DNA of 64,000 nucleotides from Camelus bactrianus (GCF_048773025.1 NC_133559.1:22908501-22972500), one strand, 5' to 3'; shown: positions 1 to 12,485, counted from the stretch's first letter. Program-made: numbers and translations. Notes: generated from the letters alone by a model not told the origin.

Positions 1-49
1 TACAGAGACACCCACAAAGTCAGCCTTCTTCTCCAGTCTCTGTTGTCCA

Positions 50-1225
50 TGGGTCTTGTCAATTCTTTCTTTAAATGCTACTCTAATCTGCTCTCTGTCT
101 TTGTCACATCTCATCTACTTTGGTTTAGGCCCTCGATCCTTCTTGTCTGGATTACTGTAGCTGTCTCTTCATTCAGTAAACTCCAGTTCCATGACTCAAG
201 CAGTACAATGTGACCCAATGCAAGACTGACATTCCCAGGTCCTCCAGCCATCGTAAAATTTCCCATTGTCCTGCAAGCATGAGAGGTGAGATTGACCAGC
301 AAATGTCTGGCAGGCATGTATAGGGGAACTGGAGTAGGAGGGAAAATTTTGTACAGTGTGGGGCACAACTGTTCCAAAGACTTGAGGAAAGGTGCCTTGG
401 TACCATGAATGATACAGTTTCTGTATGCCTGGGCACTTCTCTGGACTTAAAGGAAGGTGCGAAGTTAACTGGGGTCTGGTCAGAGGCTGTGATCCATCCT
501 GTTTGCTCCTGAACTACGCAGGTGCTGCTGCTTCCTTCTCCTTTCTGTTTTTCGGGATTTTGCCCTGGCCCTAGAACTGAGCTCCCACAGTCCTACCATG
601 CTTCTCTACATATGATGCATTAACTCACTTTTCCTACTACTGCAGTATCGCACCCATTTAGCCCATCCTTTACATTACTGCTGAAGTCATTCTTTTTTTC
701 TAAAATGTAAATATTTTCACGTTCCTCCCAAACTCAGTATCCTTCAGTGGCTTCCCACTGTCCTCAGGGTACCATCCAATCTTGTTGGAACAGACAAGGC
801 CTTTTATTATCTAGCTCTCCTTGCTTACCTAGCCTGCTTTTCCTTCACTATGCCTTCTTGCCCTGGTTCATGCTGTCATCTCAGCCTTGTGTACCTGTTC
901 CCCTCATGTGAACTTGGCTCATTCCAGCTCATCCCAAGAGCTTCCTGTACTAGAAAGCCATTTCTCACCTCCCTTCCTACTCCTAATTACGCTGATCTCA
1001 GTGAGGTTCCATTCTTTACTCCTGTGGGTTCCTACAGAATCCTGTACTTGTTTCTATCACAGTATCCATCACACAGTATTACACTGGTTTGTTTCATGTC
1101 CACCCCTCCTCTGGTTGGAAGCTTCTTGAGGCCTAGATCTTTGTGTCATTTATATGCTGTAGCACTAAAACTGCCCCAAACTGGATGAGCAACAAGTGTG
1201 GGTTGGATAAATGAGGTTGAAGAGC
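50..1225 (+). repeat. L2 LINE 3' region, interrupted
   Basis: Two blocks (about 50-190 and 655-1225) read like the L2 3' region: a 'tggattactgtagctgtctcttc'-type stretch, a 'cttcagtggcttccca' stretch, then the 'cttcttgaggcctagat' end and a final 'ggataaatga' tail. The intervening 190-655 does not match and is probably a later insertion that I cannot classify. The copy is strongly diverged. Open frames of 80-112 codons inside it are remnants or chance and not host genes. Confidence 0.55.
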
Positions 1226-2040
1226 TTCCTAACAAGGGTGATCTGCAGATTTTTTTAACTGAGTACGAAGCTTAAATAGACGACCCCTAAGATTCTCCCT
1301 AGCTCTTAGATATGTGATTTTATGCTGTATTGGGACCTTGAGATAAAATTCTCATAAGATAGCTGCTTCTACATAACACATTTTTCTTGTTTCGGTATTA
1401 AATTTGGTGATTCTAATCTTTTAGGTGGCTCAGTTCAGAGCATAAATCCTCTTTTCAAAAGGTTTTTCTAGTTCAGTCATTTTACTGATAGAAACAATGT
1501 AGTTTCATCATCTCTGTTCAAACAACTTGATTAGATTTATTGCTCAGTGATTTTATTCTGAATCTCTAAGATCCTGTCAGTGTACCTACAGTGTCAAAGT
1601 GCTTCACAGGGAACAGGGGTTAGATGTGGGCTGGAAAGACATAGGCAGACATAGTCCTAAGGGTAAACCAGATCTAAGGATCAAGGTTCAGGAGTCAGAA
1701 TCCTGATGAGCAGTCTGACGGTGTCATGGATGGATGTCCACAACCTGGCCATGGAATAAACCTGGACGGAGGGACAGAAATCAAGGGAGCGCAGTTCCCC
1801 CAGTGCAGGGCAAGGGAAGATTTAATAGTCTAAATCTTGGCAGGGAGAGAGAGAGGAGGAACTGGGAAAAGGTCGGGGACAAGAAAGGAAGACCAAAGCA
1901 GAAGAGAGAACAGATTCAAAGAAGAGAACCTTGATTCTGAGGTAGTCTGACCCAGTCAGAAGATTCCTGATGCTTCCTGTTGTAACCGAAATTAGCATCA
2001 GCTTTGCTGGAGGCAATCTGACGGTAGCAAACAGGAGCAG
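1226..2040. other. Unassigned unique sequence
   Basis: I see no gene, RNA or recognisable repeat here. The stretch at 1734-1934 has a purine-rich open frame of 66 codons with low-complexity basic residues, which I regard as chance. Confidence 0.5.
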
Positions 2041-2235
2041 AAATGGACTGTTGGAGTCCTGTGACATTTCTTATGGTACTTTTACTTGTTTTTTAGTCTC
2101 TTTTAAGCATAGCTACTGTCTCTTGTTACACAGTGAACTCCTTGAGAGCAGGGACCATGGTTTTCCCTCTGTTACACTAATGTAGTGCTTCGCCTATATC
2201 TAGTGCTCAGTAGCATGTAATGAATTAAGTTACAA
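2041..2235 (+). repeat. L2 LINE 3' end fragment
   Basis: The stretch 'gaactccttgagagcagggacc' followed by a 'tagtgctcagtagcatgtaatgaatt' tail is the diagnostic end of L2. Only the last 200 or so bases are present, in the sense orientation. Confidence 0.6.
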
Positions 2236-4195
2236 CAGTTAGGAATTATGTTATTAATGCTCCCTGGAGAATGCTGAGTGGCTCTGGTGATTCCCAGAAT
2301 GTTCATTTAAGCCATCTGTAGACTCAACTGTTTTTAATGCCAGTCACTGATTTTTTTTTTTTTCCTGGTTAATTGAATATTTAAGGTCTGAGTGACCCAG
2401 GAAAATAAGGAATGCTCTGAGGAGATGTACTGGGCTCTCCAATGAGTCAAAAGAAGAGCAAGTTTTCTTGGACCAAGACTCCTGTCACGGTGCCTCCCTA
2501 CTAAGTGAGAATATCAGATTGTTTGTTCATACATGGCTCAAGTGCTGACACCAGTAGAATCAGTTTAAGATTGAAATACATCTTAACGTCTCATAATTAA
2601 AGAAGGATCAAGTGTTGAGAACTTTGTACAATTTAGGAATTCAATATGGTGAGTCAGTTTCTGCTTTCCTGATAAAATATCCTTCTGCCTTTAGTATGTA
2701 CACCTCTGCAGCCAGAAAGATATTCTAGAAGGTACAGCCATGTTAGAAACACTTGAGTTTTCAGAATCTTATATAATACACACTTATGATACAGTATCCA
2801 GTTTAACCCTGACAGATGAATACTGGAGCCTCACAAGGCATGGCTCACATCTTCTGATTTTTTTTTTTTCTGAATCTATTTCTACACCAACTAGAGTCAA
2901 AACATTTTTCTATTTGCTTGCCCCTTCTAATGGTTTTCAGTTATTTTTTCTCCTTGCTAAGCAATGAAAATGATCTAACTCTACAGTTTTCCAAAGTCAA
3001 TATGGTGGCCCTATCTAGAAAGTGAGTTTGAGATTAAGAATTCAGTTTTAATTTTGGGAGCTTGACACACAAAAAAATGGTTTAATTTAATCTATTTGAC
3101 TCTAGTTCTTTAGTTTCCTCATAAAGGAAATTTAATTTTCACCTGCTGGATTTTTCTGATTACCCTTTGCCCTGTTTTGTGCTAGACAAAATTCCAAGGG
3201 GGTTTCGAGTCCAAAGTGTTGGATTAGAGCCTCAGTTCCACTTTTCATTATCTATGTGAGTGTGGGTAATTACTGGACACCTAGTATTCATGTAAAATCA
3301 GAATATAAACCTCTTGTGCTGGGCAGGTTAGATGAAGGACTGTATGTCAAGGTACTGTGACAGCACTATTATCATTACCTAACTTTTTGCTTTATTTCTT
3401 TTTCTGTGAAAACTCTTAGAAACTTAGTTTTCTATTACCTTAACTTCTAACCTACAATCCTTAAGGTAAAATTCAATCGATGGAAACCCAAGACAAATAG
3501 AAAATAAAAATCACCATCACCATTACCACCATCAACATCATAGTACAAAGTATACAGGGATCAAAAACAGTATCAGACTAAGAGGAAGACCCTCTAGTGC
3601 TTGAAAGAACAAATAAGCCAGCAGTGCTTTTTGCTATGCAGAATCGATTCAGTAGGAAACTACCTACTCTGGTATGATTTGAGGGGCAGTGAAAAGCATT
3701 TCTGCCCTAAAATAGAATCCTGATAATGACCTACAGCAGGAAATAAAAAACAAACAAACAAACAAAACATGGGAAACTAGGCTAGTTTAATATACTCTGT
3801 GGGACTTCGAATTGTCTTAGGGATTTATGGGGTCTGGGGAAATGTCAGAGATGAGACTTAGGGTTTCAGTAATCAGCAGGGTTTAAAAAATGGGGTTTCA
3901 AATTTCTGTTCTCTGTTTTCATGGCATCTACATGGAGGAGGTGAAAGTACACGGAGGAAAGCTATGAGAAGACAGCAAATCTTTAGAAGCTGTGTGATCA
4001 AAACCACCTTCGCTACATGTTCCATTGATTAAGGATTGGTCAGAGATGGGTACTGTGATATGGTGGGTAATAACCTGGCCTGGGGGCAAGAGACCAAGAG
4101 ATACCATTAGCAAATTTTAATTTGTCTTCCAGTCCTTCGTAACTCTAAGGCTCAGTTTCCATGCCCTCAAAAAAATAAAGGGGTTGAATCAATAG
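2236..4195. other. Unassigned AT-rich sequence
   Basis: No gene or confident repeat is seen. It contains a CAC/CAT-rich trinucleotide patch near 3510-3541 and an AAAC tetranucleotide run at 3744-3768. Confidence 0.5.
3744..3768. repeat. (AAAC)n simple repeat
   Basis: An A-run followed by four CAAA units. It is short and would be expected to vary little. Confidence 0.8.
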
Positions 4196-4199
4196 CCTC

Positions 4200-4340
4200 T
4201 TAGTTTCTTCCTCCAGAAAACATTAGTGAGCTCCCGTTTCTTGCTTTGTACTATAATACAGAATAAATAAGACAGAGGCCCTATCCTCAAAGAGCTTACA
4301 GACTAATAGAGCAGATAGAAGGGTAGACAGATATATGTAA
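4200..4340 (-). repeat. L2 LINE 3' fragment
   Basis: The words 'ggccctatcctcaaagagcttacagactaatag' (read in pieces) are the reverse complement of the L2 3' segment that normally reads 'ctagaatgtaagctccatgagg'. The copy is short and diverged. Confidence 0.5.
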
Positions 4341-4812
4341 TAAAGAAATGCTAATAGTAACCTGGATCTAGGTCTAGGTCCCTCCTAATTCCAATATTTT
4401 ATTATTTTAAACATTATTATTTAAACATAAAATACCACACACTCCCTAAAAGAGTTCATTATTAGCAATTACTGGACAATTTGACTTTCTTGTCATTTTG
4501 CCAAGGATTCTGTTGTCCAATGACCTTCCCTTTCACCACTGAAAATCATTTTCAACAATTCTTCACTGCCTGTTTTAAGTGTTTTACATAATTCAATGAA
4601 CTTTCTAACCTAAAACCGGATGATATTAATGTACTTGACCCGTATTATTCATACCATTACGTGTCACCAGGGTACAACAACAAAGATAACAGTAACGATT
4701 GTTGCTAATGCCATTATTAATTATTCATGTTAGTGTCGTCCACTCAAGTCATTCTAGAATTCCCCAGGTAGATTCAGGCAGTTTCTCTTCCATACTACCA
4801 TCTCCTTCCCTA

Positions 4813-4865
4813 TCTTTCTCTTCCTTCTTTCCTTCCTTCCTTCTTTCCTTCCTTCCTTCTTTCCT
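4813..4865. repeat. (CTTC/CTTT)n microsatellite
   Basis: An interrupted pyrimidine tetranucleotide tract on the plus strand, with alternating CTTC and CTTT units. It is likely polymorphic in length. Confidence 0.9.
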
Positions 4866-4879
4866 CACAGTGTTATTAT

Positions 4880-5025
4880 AATTCTTTGTTATCTTGTCTC
4901 TTCTACTAAAATAAAAACTCCTCCAGAGTGCAGGCCTCTTACCTAAGTGAATACCTTGGCTCTTAGCACAGCCTCTGGGCACAGAGTAGATGTTTAATGC
5001 ATGTTAGTTCAATGAAAGAATGAAT
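4880..5025 (+). repeat. L2 LINE 3' end fragment
   Basis: It shows an 'aaaactcctccagagtgcaggc' stretch, then 'cacagcctctgggcacagagtag' and an 'aatgaaagaatgaat' tail, the ordered landmarks of the L2 3' terminus in sense orientation. Confidence 0.65.
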
Positions 5026-5220
5026 TTGATTATCTTAACTATAGCTCTTTAGACAATGCAGTGTTTTAAAGCACAATTTCTCACTGGATGTCCAGCCACA
5101 TTCTGCCGTTAGGTACTTAGGCATTATTCCACTGGAGGACTTGTGGACATAATACATCTGTTTATGCTTAAAGAAAGGGACTCCAGTTGAATGTCATTTT
5201 ACAGATTCTCAGATCTGGCT

Positions 5221-5272
5221 TTTTCTTTTCTTTTCTTTTCTTTTCTTTCTTTCTTTCTTTTTTTTTTTTTTT
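5221..5272. repeat. (TTTTC)n/(TTTC)n microsatellite with T-run
   Basis: Pentanucleotide TTTTC units change into TTTC units and end in a run of T. This is a pure pyrimidine tract of about 52 bases. Confidence 0.9.
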
Positions 5273-5274
5273 AA

Positions 5275-6305
5275 GGGTTTCTTCTTCTCTTTGAAAGAAC
5301 CAATTGTCTCTATGACCTGGATCATCACCCCCAATCCTTCTCTCCCACACTCTCATGCCTCCTTTTGCTTGTTTACTGTGGCATATGAGCAGCACCATTT
5401 GGGGCAGAATTTTATAAAGAGGAGGGACACTGGATCCATTCAGGTGACAGAGAGGTGAAAGAAGAAATAGCATGTTTCTTTGTTTTCTGTCATTTCTCCT
5501 CTCCTCATTAAGGTCTGTGAAGATAGCCTGTGTGAAAGAATCTGAAGGGTAAATCTGGCACCATGGGATGGATACCCAAGGAGTCTTGGAGTGGGGGAGG
5601 GGTTGGATGTGAAGATCTGAGGAAAGAATTTGGATCCAGAACCAGCTTCAGCCCAGTGGCCAACTGATCAAATGTCCCTTTGGTTCCCTGAACTTATGCA
5701 TGAAATTTGTATCTTGGAAAAACTGCATTTGCAGTTGGCAGGTCGCAGGTTTTATATTTATCAGAGTTGGGTTTTCAGTGGTTTGTGTTCGCTTTCCTCA
5801 AGTGCGCCATGTGTTCTGAATAATCCTACCTTCTCCCCAGTCCTCAGTAGTGAAGAAATGCTGCTTGGGATAAGGAAAGATCAAAAAACATTAGCTTCAG
5901 AATGTGTCTAATTTTTTTCCCACTGGCCAGGGGCAATGCCAGATTCCCCATCCATTTTGGATGCAGACAAGCCAGTAACATCCACATTAATCTAGATTAT
6001 GTTGACTTCATCGTGTTCTGACAACATGTAATATTCTGTGTCTTGTTTAATCACACAGTAGAAGGACACTTCTCACTGAGTCATTCACTCACCATATTCC
6101 AACTGCGGGACATCTGATCATGCTTTTAATATTTATATGGTGTGATGAATGTGCATGACAGGGAAATTACACTAGGAGGGAAAAAAGAAAGTTGTGCTCT
6201 CAGGAGACTGATGTGAAGGGATGAACTCTTCCAAGCAGGCAACAAAGTTTGAGATCAACTCAGAAGAGTAAGCAAGCATATTCAAAATTCATCTTAGTGT
6301 AAGAT
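5275..6305. other. Unassigned sequence
   Basis: No gene or confident repeat is recognised. A 93-codon frame at 5630-5911 has no family resemblance and no coding context. Confidence 0.45.
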
Positions 6306-6309
6306 GTAG

Positions 6310-6980
6310 TTGAAATTCATTTAATCATGCAAAAAATATGTATTAACTGTCTACCTTTGTGGGCACTATGCTAGGTTCTTGGGGGTAAACTATATGCCCC
6401 TATGGAGCTTAAGAAAAATGGCTCTGAGCATGAAGAGGGTCATAAAATACATGATATACAGGAAGTGTATGGGGTATACACAAGCACGGAACAGGAAGAG
6501 CTAACCTCCACCATGGCGGTGGCGTCTTTTGGGGAGTGATATTTAAACTGAGGCCTGAAGAATGAGTAGGACTTAGCCAAGGTTTGAGGGCACTGAGTGT
6601 GTGTGTGTTAGCACGCATGTGCAGGGGGGTGTTAGTGCAAGGGAGTACTTCTGGGGTTTTTTTTAGGCAGTGGGTGTAGAGGGTGCAAGTAACCTGAGGC
6701 AAGAATGAGAATGGTGCATTTGAGGGACTAAAAAGTCCAGAGCACAGGGGGTGAGAAGAGATAGAATGATGCGCTCTTTTTTTGAAGTTGGAGAGGGATT
6801 TCTCACTGACTAAGAAATTGTACCCAGTGGCAAGAAAGAAATCTTGTCCCTGAGAACAATGCAAGGGAGTAATGAATAGGGTGGGCAGGACAAGGGCAGT
6901 TGGTAGAAAGGAAATGGAATGACATGGTTAGAAGGTTTCAATGAACATTTTCATTGTTTTCAGGTGTTGGGACAAGGTTT
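6310..6980 (-). repeat. L2 LINE 3' region
   Basis: It begins with a 'tatgctaggttcttggggg' word (reverse of the L2 tail) and continues with 'aaactgaggcctgaagaatgag', 'agaatgagaatggtgc' and related words typical of antisense L2 3' sequence. The 151-codon minus-strand frame inside it (6409-6864) is L2-derived or chance and resembles no host protein I know. Confidence 0.55.
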
Positions 6981-7044
6981 TGCGAAGCCTTGAAGCAGTA
7001 CTCTGGGAACCTGCGTGATGGGGGTAAGTATTTCCCATATTCAT

Positions 7045-7190
7045 GAAAATTAGATAGTAAAGCTGTCTGAGGGAAGAACCAGGTCTTTTTGCTCACTAGC
7101 GAAGCTCCCAAGCTTACTGAGTACCTAGCTTATAGTTGACTTTTCATAAGTATTTGTTAAATGGACAAATAAATAAATGAATGAGTAAGA
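7045..7190 (+). repeat. L2 LINE 3' end fragment
   Basis: 'ctgagtacctagcttatag' followed by 'aagtatttgttaaatgg' and an AAATAAATGAATGA-type tail marks the L2 terminus in sense orientation. Confidence 0.6.
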
Positions 7191-7605
7191 GGATGAATGA
7201 TTATCTCAAAAAATTACCTTGGTTGTGCCTTTGGCCAGATTGGCTTTGCCATTCCCCCAGAGCTGCTTGGAGACCCTCGGATGCTCTGTAAGTAGCCCTG
7301 CTCTGTTCAGCTTGGTTCTCGAACGGCTCTCATCGAGCAGCTTCGACCTTCCCACATCTGTTTCCATTCTGACTTGAGTTTTTGGAACACACTATGAGCG
7401 CAGGTGTCTAGTTGCGGAATAGTAAAAGCTCTGTGGTTTAGGGACTTCATGAGATAGCAGGAAAGAGGTTTGCCACCTCTTTGCCGCCATGATTGGTCCC
7501 TTCTAACTTCTCTAAGTTTTGTTTCCAAGGGTGACCTTTTAAATCCCATAGACCATCCTAGATTATAAAGACAGTCTTTCAAGGAGATCATGATGGTTTA
7601 ACTCA
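7191..7605. other. Unassigned sequence
   Basis: I see nothing I can classify. A 94-codon minus-strand frame at 7307-7591 is unrecognised. Confidence 0.45.
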
Positions 7606-7609
7606 TTCT

Positions 7610-7790
7610 TGTGGTGGGAACTAACATTTTTGTAGTAACTTGCAGTTTTTAGGGTGTGCTAGCATACAGTTTCAATACTTTATTTCATTTTGGTATTGTT
7701 ACTGTCTCTCTTGTATTGAGGGGGAAACTGATGTTTCAAAGATAATTTTCCAAGATCACAAAGTAGCAAGTCATAAAGACGGGACACGTA
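7610..7790 (-). repeat. MIR SINE
   Basis: The order of landmarks ('gggggaaactgatgtttcaaag', 'ttttccaagatcacaaagtagc') is that of the MIR core reversed: the 'gaaactgaggca' box and then the 'aaggtcacacagctag' box. The copy is ancient and diverged. Confidence 0.55.
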
Positions 7791-8104
7791 CCTTGTTCTT
7801 GAAGGAATTTTTTTTTTTTTTAATTTTACCTCTAGTGTTTCAACAAACATCTAGTTTGGGCCCTCAGGTGATTTATATCCGAATCTTTAGTTTCTACGTT
7901 TGCAGCTATGAAAGGTGATACTCAGCTATGCTAAAACTATTTCTCATACTTAGAGCTTTATGTTTTATACCTAGGGACACAATACTTTAAAGAAGTGAAT
8001 GATTCTACAGTAGCATACTTCCAGGTGTTCTGGTAGGCTTATTAAAGCAATGTCCTTGTGTAAAAGGACCTTTCCATGCACCTCAAATGTTATGAGTATA
8101 ATAT

Positions 8105-8185
8105 AATGGAAAAAACACCGACTAGGATTTGGAAACCCAGGGTAACCCATTAACTTTCTGTCTCAGCCTCTTCTGTCATAAACTA
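8105..8185 (+). repeat. Possible MIR-like SINE fragment
   Basis: 'ggatttggaaacccagggt' and 'tttctgtctcagcctcttctg' resemble the sense MIR tRNA-related and core words, with a piece missing between them. The identification is weak. Confidence 0.35.
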
Positions 8186-8689
8186 AACCTGCTATTGTTC
8201 CATTTCATCACAGGGTGGTGGTGGGGACCAAGAGCTAAGGTTTCTCTGAAAGTGCTTCATACACTGTGTATCACAATGCATGACAGCATACCTTATAGTT
8301 ACCTAAGTGTAAAAATGCATTCGAATGTGTCAACTTACCTTAAGAAATAATTATTGAGAGTAAAGTTTAATTCAGAAGTACTGACAGCATGATTTCTAAT
8401 TTCCCTGTTGGCTAGCTGGTCGTGTTATTTAAAACGCTCATCTCTCTGCCCACATACATGGTTAACAATAAATGATCCCCATAACTTTCATGCACAATGT
8501 GTAGACAAATGGGAGAACAATTTGGAAAAGGCTTTGAGGAAGGCTGTGCTGTAGAATTATAATTAGTCTTTCCAGGTTCCTTTTGGTATATGCAACTTGT
8601 GTTTCTGCAACGTTTAAGAAAGGCTTTCCATCCTCTTTGCACGATGAGGGGCAATGAATCTAGTCCCCTTTCTTCCAGGGATTAGAAAG

Positions 8690-9010
8690 GTAAATAGGAT
8701 AGATGTTTCGGAAGATGAAAGTCATAAGGAGGGATGGAAAGTACATGGATACACAGAGATGACATTTAGGGAACAGACATTTCAGTCTTCTTACAGGACA
8801 GGATGGTAGAATAAAATAAACAAAGCAGAAGAAGGAGAATGAAAATATACTTAAAGTGTGGGAATTGCATAGGAGAGGAGGTTAGGACAAGAACAGAAGT
8901 GCAGCCAGAAACTGAGTGGTGGAGAGCCTTGACACGGAGGGCAAGTAGGTTGAATTTTTTCCGGAAGGCACCAAGGAGCCCGGGAAGGGGCTGATTCAAT
9001 TAGCATAATA
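8690..9010 (-). repeat. L2 LINE 3' region
   Basis: 'agccttgacacggagggcaag' and 'ggagcccgggaaggggctg' fit the antisense L2 3' sequence that usually reads 'gggccttgtaggcc...'. The copy is diverged and the boundaries are approximate. Confidence 0.4.
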
Positions 9011-9433
9011 TAATAAGAGCAAACAAACATAACAGGATGTGCCTACAGTAGAGGGTGGGGAACAACAAGTGTTAAGTGTAACATAGTATTATAAAGCTTC
9101 AATTTGGTGTCACTGCTTTATAAAGAACTTATTTCTCTTCTTCCCTCTCTCTGAATGAACCTCTTTGAAGAACAAAACTCACAAATACACCACTATGATG
9201 GAACTTAGAAAAACTAGAAAGACGGGACCAGGTTGTAAGTCCTGTAGTGGGTACGTTTTTTTGTTTGTTTTTTTTAATCAGATTAATGTCAAAGGAAATG
9301 ATGATATCTTTATAACTGCAACTTTGATCAAAGAGTATTTTCTCAATGCTCTCCACACCACATCCATAGGAAAACTAACCAAAACTAAAACCCAGGATGT
9401 TTGGGAATGGCTTGATGTAAAATTCCCAGACTC

Positions 9434-9620
9434 CACGTGGTGAGGAAGTCTTGTCTAGACCCCTGCAGAAGCCTTCCTTCAGTCCTGTGTGTCAGTGCCG
9501 GCGGCCACCTCAGTGCCCCGCTCCCCCTTCCCGGGAAGGGGACCCAGGCAGGCGGCATCTCGCGGAGGCCATGAGCAAGCCGCCCCGCCCCGCCCCGCCC
9601 CACTCCTCGCCCCCGCGGTG
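9434..9620. promoter_or_regulatory. CpG-rich mini-island with E-box and GC-box cluster
   Basis: I count 14 CpGs between 9499 and 9618, in a window that is otherwise CpG-poor. A canonical E-box CACGTG lies at 9434-9439. At 9583-9601 four CCCC runs are separated by single G bases, which gives overlapping SP/KLF GC-boxes and a tight potential G-quadruplex on the minus strand. This looks like a small promoter or enhancer core. No gene starting here is visible, and the frames on either strand are unrecognised. It could also be an unmethylated remnant or a fragment of an older GC-rich element. Confidence 0.45.
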
Positions 9621-10485
9621 GTTAGTTAGCCCTTTAAAAGAACGCTGAGGTTTGGGGCCTCCACCCTGAGGTACCCAACAGTAACTTCAAGGAGCTAATG
9701 AGTAAAGTACAGTAACAAGAATAAATCCCAATGAGCTTATTAAAACACTGAACCGCAGCTTTGGCAAGGGCTGGAACTATTGTCTGGGACTTGCTGGTCG
9801 ATTTGTAGAGTGTTGCATGCTTTCGTGGATTTCCCCCACCCATCACTTCAGAACAGAGAGATTAGCAACAGAAGATAGATCTTCAAAGCTCCACACAGCT
9901 GTGATTTAAACGCTCCACTCTGCAGACCGCTGGGAAGGCTTCTCATTGGGGCTGTAAAGGGTGCCAACCAATCTCTGTCCCGGGGGACCTCCCGGGACTT
10001 CTGCTGTGGTGTATGTGGAAAGCGGAAGTGCTCTCGTCCAACCCCCATCTCTTCTGCAAAAGCTTCGTTATTACTTTGGACTTTATGAAACTCTCCCCCT
10101 ACCAAAAGCAAAAAAAAACAAAAAACAAAAAACCCAATCAGTTTCAAGTGCTGTAACTCTTCTATCCTGAGAATCTGTATCACCAACAGCATGCAGTTAC
10201 CCCCAAATTGACCTTTTCCTTCCCTGGGGGAGGATCGTGTTTTCAGAGCTCTACTGGGGTTAAGGTAACTTTTGAGAATGCCAGGGAATTCATGCCCTTC
10301 CGGGACTTGCACCCTCAGGAAGGGCAGGGCTGTGGTTGTGCAGTCCCTAACTGGCTAATTCTAGTCAGGTTCTGTGTAAATGAGGCCAGTGTTGGAGGGT
10401 GAAAAATCACAGGCGAAACATACACCGGAGAAAGTCACGGGGAAATACCCTCTCGGAGGAGTGTTTGATGGTGTCTCCCGGAGCT
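9621..10485. other. Unassigned sequence next to the CpG cluster
   Basis: No repeat is recognised. A 154-codon minus-strand frame (9848-10312) is the longest in the region, but it has no motif I know and its composition is unremarkable, so I do not call a gene. Confidence 0.45.
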
Positions 10486-10489
10486 GCAT

Positions 10490-11010
10490 ACGTGCCCACA
10501 CTGTGACCCAGAGCCGCACTTTCAGGTGCGTCCCTAACAGAAATGCACCAAAAGGTTTGTACCAGCATGTTTGTGACATTGTTCATGATAGCCAAATCCT
10601 GGAAACTACACAAATGCCCACTGACAGTAGAAAGGATAAGTAAATTACAGCATTTTGACACAATGAAATAATATACAGCAATTAGAATAAATGACCTACA
10701 ACTAAATGCAATAACGTGGATGAATCTCAACAAGTAACACTGAGTGAAAGAAGCTGAGTAGAAAAGAATGTGCACTGTAGGGTTCCAGTTACATAAAGTA
10801 CAAAAACAAGCTAAACTAATCGATGGTGTTAGAAGTCAAGAGAGTTTTTACTCTTGGGGGGCGTGCAGTGACTAGAAGAGAACATGGCAGGGCCCCTGGG
10901 GCGGTGATTAAGCTTGTTCAGGTTGTGAAAGTTTACTGAGCTGTACACTTGTGTACACGATTCTGCATATTTATTATAATTGGCTAAAAGGTAAAAGAAA
11001 TCACGAGGCT
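10490..11010 (+). repeat. Ancient L1 (L1M) 3' end
   Basis: The landmarks are those of the ORF2 end and 3' UTR of old mammalian L1: 'catagccaaatcctggaaac'-like text, 'atgaaataatatacagcaatt', 'gggttccagttacataaag', and the 'gtgaaagtttactgagctgtac' 3' UTR segment. It is 5'-truncated and in sense orientation, and too diverged to be young. Confidence 0.75.
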
Positions 11011-11755
11011 GATTAGTTAAATTCCGTTACGTGCTCCAACCTTAAAAGTCACCTAAGAAATGTGTTGCAGTTGGTTGCAAGAAAGAATGAAATTGGGCTC
11101 TATCTCCCTGCAAACCTGTTAGCACAATTCAAGATGAACAAACACACAAACCAATAACTCAAACCAAAGGCTTTAAAATCCCTCATGATTAGTATCCCCC
11201 TCACCCCACCCATCTGGTCTCTAGAGCTTTCAGCTGAGGGTAATCAGAGGGCTCCAGATGTGCTCCAGGGACTGGGTGACCCGAGAGAAAGATCATCTGT
11301 GGTGTTTGCTCAACACAGTGTCACAGGTGCGTCACTGAAACCAGACGAGGGCCCCTGTGCTCTGCAGCAGTCCTGGGTGAACAGCACTGAGAAAAGGAAC
11401 GGCGCTCATGTTGTGATGACAACACCAAGAGTGAGATCCACTCTGCCCCAGCCCAGGCACTTGTTTTTAAAGTGTAGGACTGTCAGTGACTAGAGTTCAT
11501 CCATATCATGTTAACCAACAAAAAGGACTCAACGTTTAAATAATTGTAGATGATGAGTTTGTGAAAGCATCACTGAAATGCGGGAAGCCCATGTATTTGA
11601 TTTTTCATGCTTCGGTTGTTCCTCCCAGGTGTACCAACAAAACAAAAAGAGCTGCTCCTTTTATCCCTGTTTCTTTTTCCTTCCTTGATGTCTTCTTCTT
11701 CATAAGAATGTCCTCCTTTGGCTGGAAGCTCCCCCAAAGTTGACTGTGCCAGTTT
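11011..11755. other. Unassigned sequence
   Basis: No gene or repeat is recognised. A 102-codon plus frame (11185-11493) has no known relatives that I can see. Confidence 0.4.
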
Positions 11756-12149
11756 CCTCATCACACTCTGCAAGGTCACACCTTACTCCTAGATCTCATT
11801 TTTTCCAACTTCCCTTTATCTGACTCTATAGTTAACATCAATTATTTCTTCCAACTGCACCCCAGATCTAGACCACAGCATTCTTCGACTCTTTTCAGGT
11901 CCTTGATGAATCCTCTAAGACCAAATAAAACACACTGACAGTTTAGAAATCAAGGAATATATGTTTGTGTGAATACCAGTAAAAATTTTCTTAAGAGAGG
12001 AAAAGGTGTTACCCTATGGGGCATAATAAGCATTAATAGGTAGTAATAATTGTCATTATAATAGTGATAGTTATATGAATATTAACTGATACTTATCGAG
12101 AACTGTTAAGAATTTCTTTTCTTTATGAATTTGCCACAGTCTCTCTCAA

Positions 12150-12485
12150 TTCCCTTGTCGAAATAGTCTCCTCTTTAAATAGGCTCAGTGTTAATTTTGC
12201 TAATTCTTACTTATCCTTCCAGTTTCATCAAAAATATCACAGTCCCTGGGAAACCTTCCCTAACTGTCCCTAACTGCCCTGGCATCGTTTCACTCATTCA
12301 GTTTGTGTCTACCCAGCACCCTGTATTTCCCCCACATGGCATTTACCTTGCTTTAGCTTTTCAAGTGATCTCTCTTCCAAGATTCTGAGCAATTTGAGAG
12401 GAGAGACCATGTCTAGTTTGCTTAGTTTTGCTCCTTAGAGTCAAGCACCTTGCCTAACACATAGTCGATGACTGAAAAATCTGCT
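12150..12485 (+). repeat. L2 LINE 3' end
   Basis: It has 'ggaaaccttccctaactgtcc', 'tgagcaatttgagaggagag', 'caagcaccttgcctaacacatag' and 'gatgactgaaaa' in L2 3' order. Sequence from about 11760 upstream may belong to the same element. Confidence 0.6.

Noticed and set aside
6409-6864. 151-codon minus-strand frame
   Set aside because: It lies in an antisense L2 copy and the peptide is low in recognisable structure.
9848-10312. Longest open frame, 154 codons on the minus strand
   Set aside because: No motif, start context or family resemblance, and no exon structure. A frame of this length can occur by chance in 64 kb of six-frame translation.
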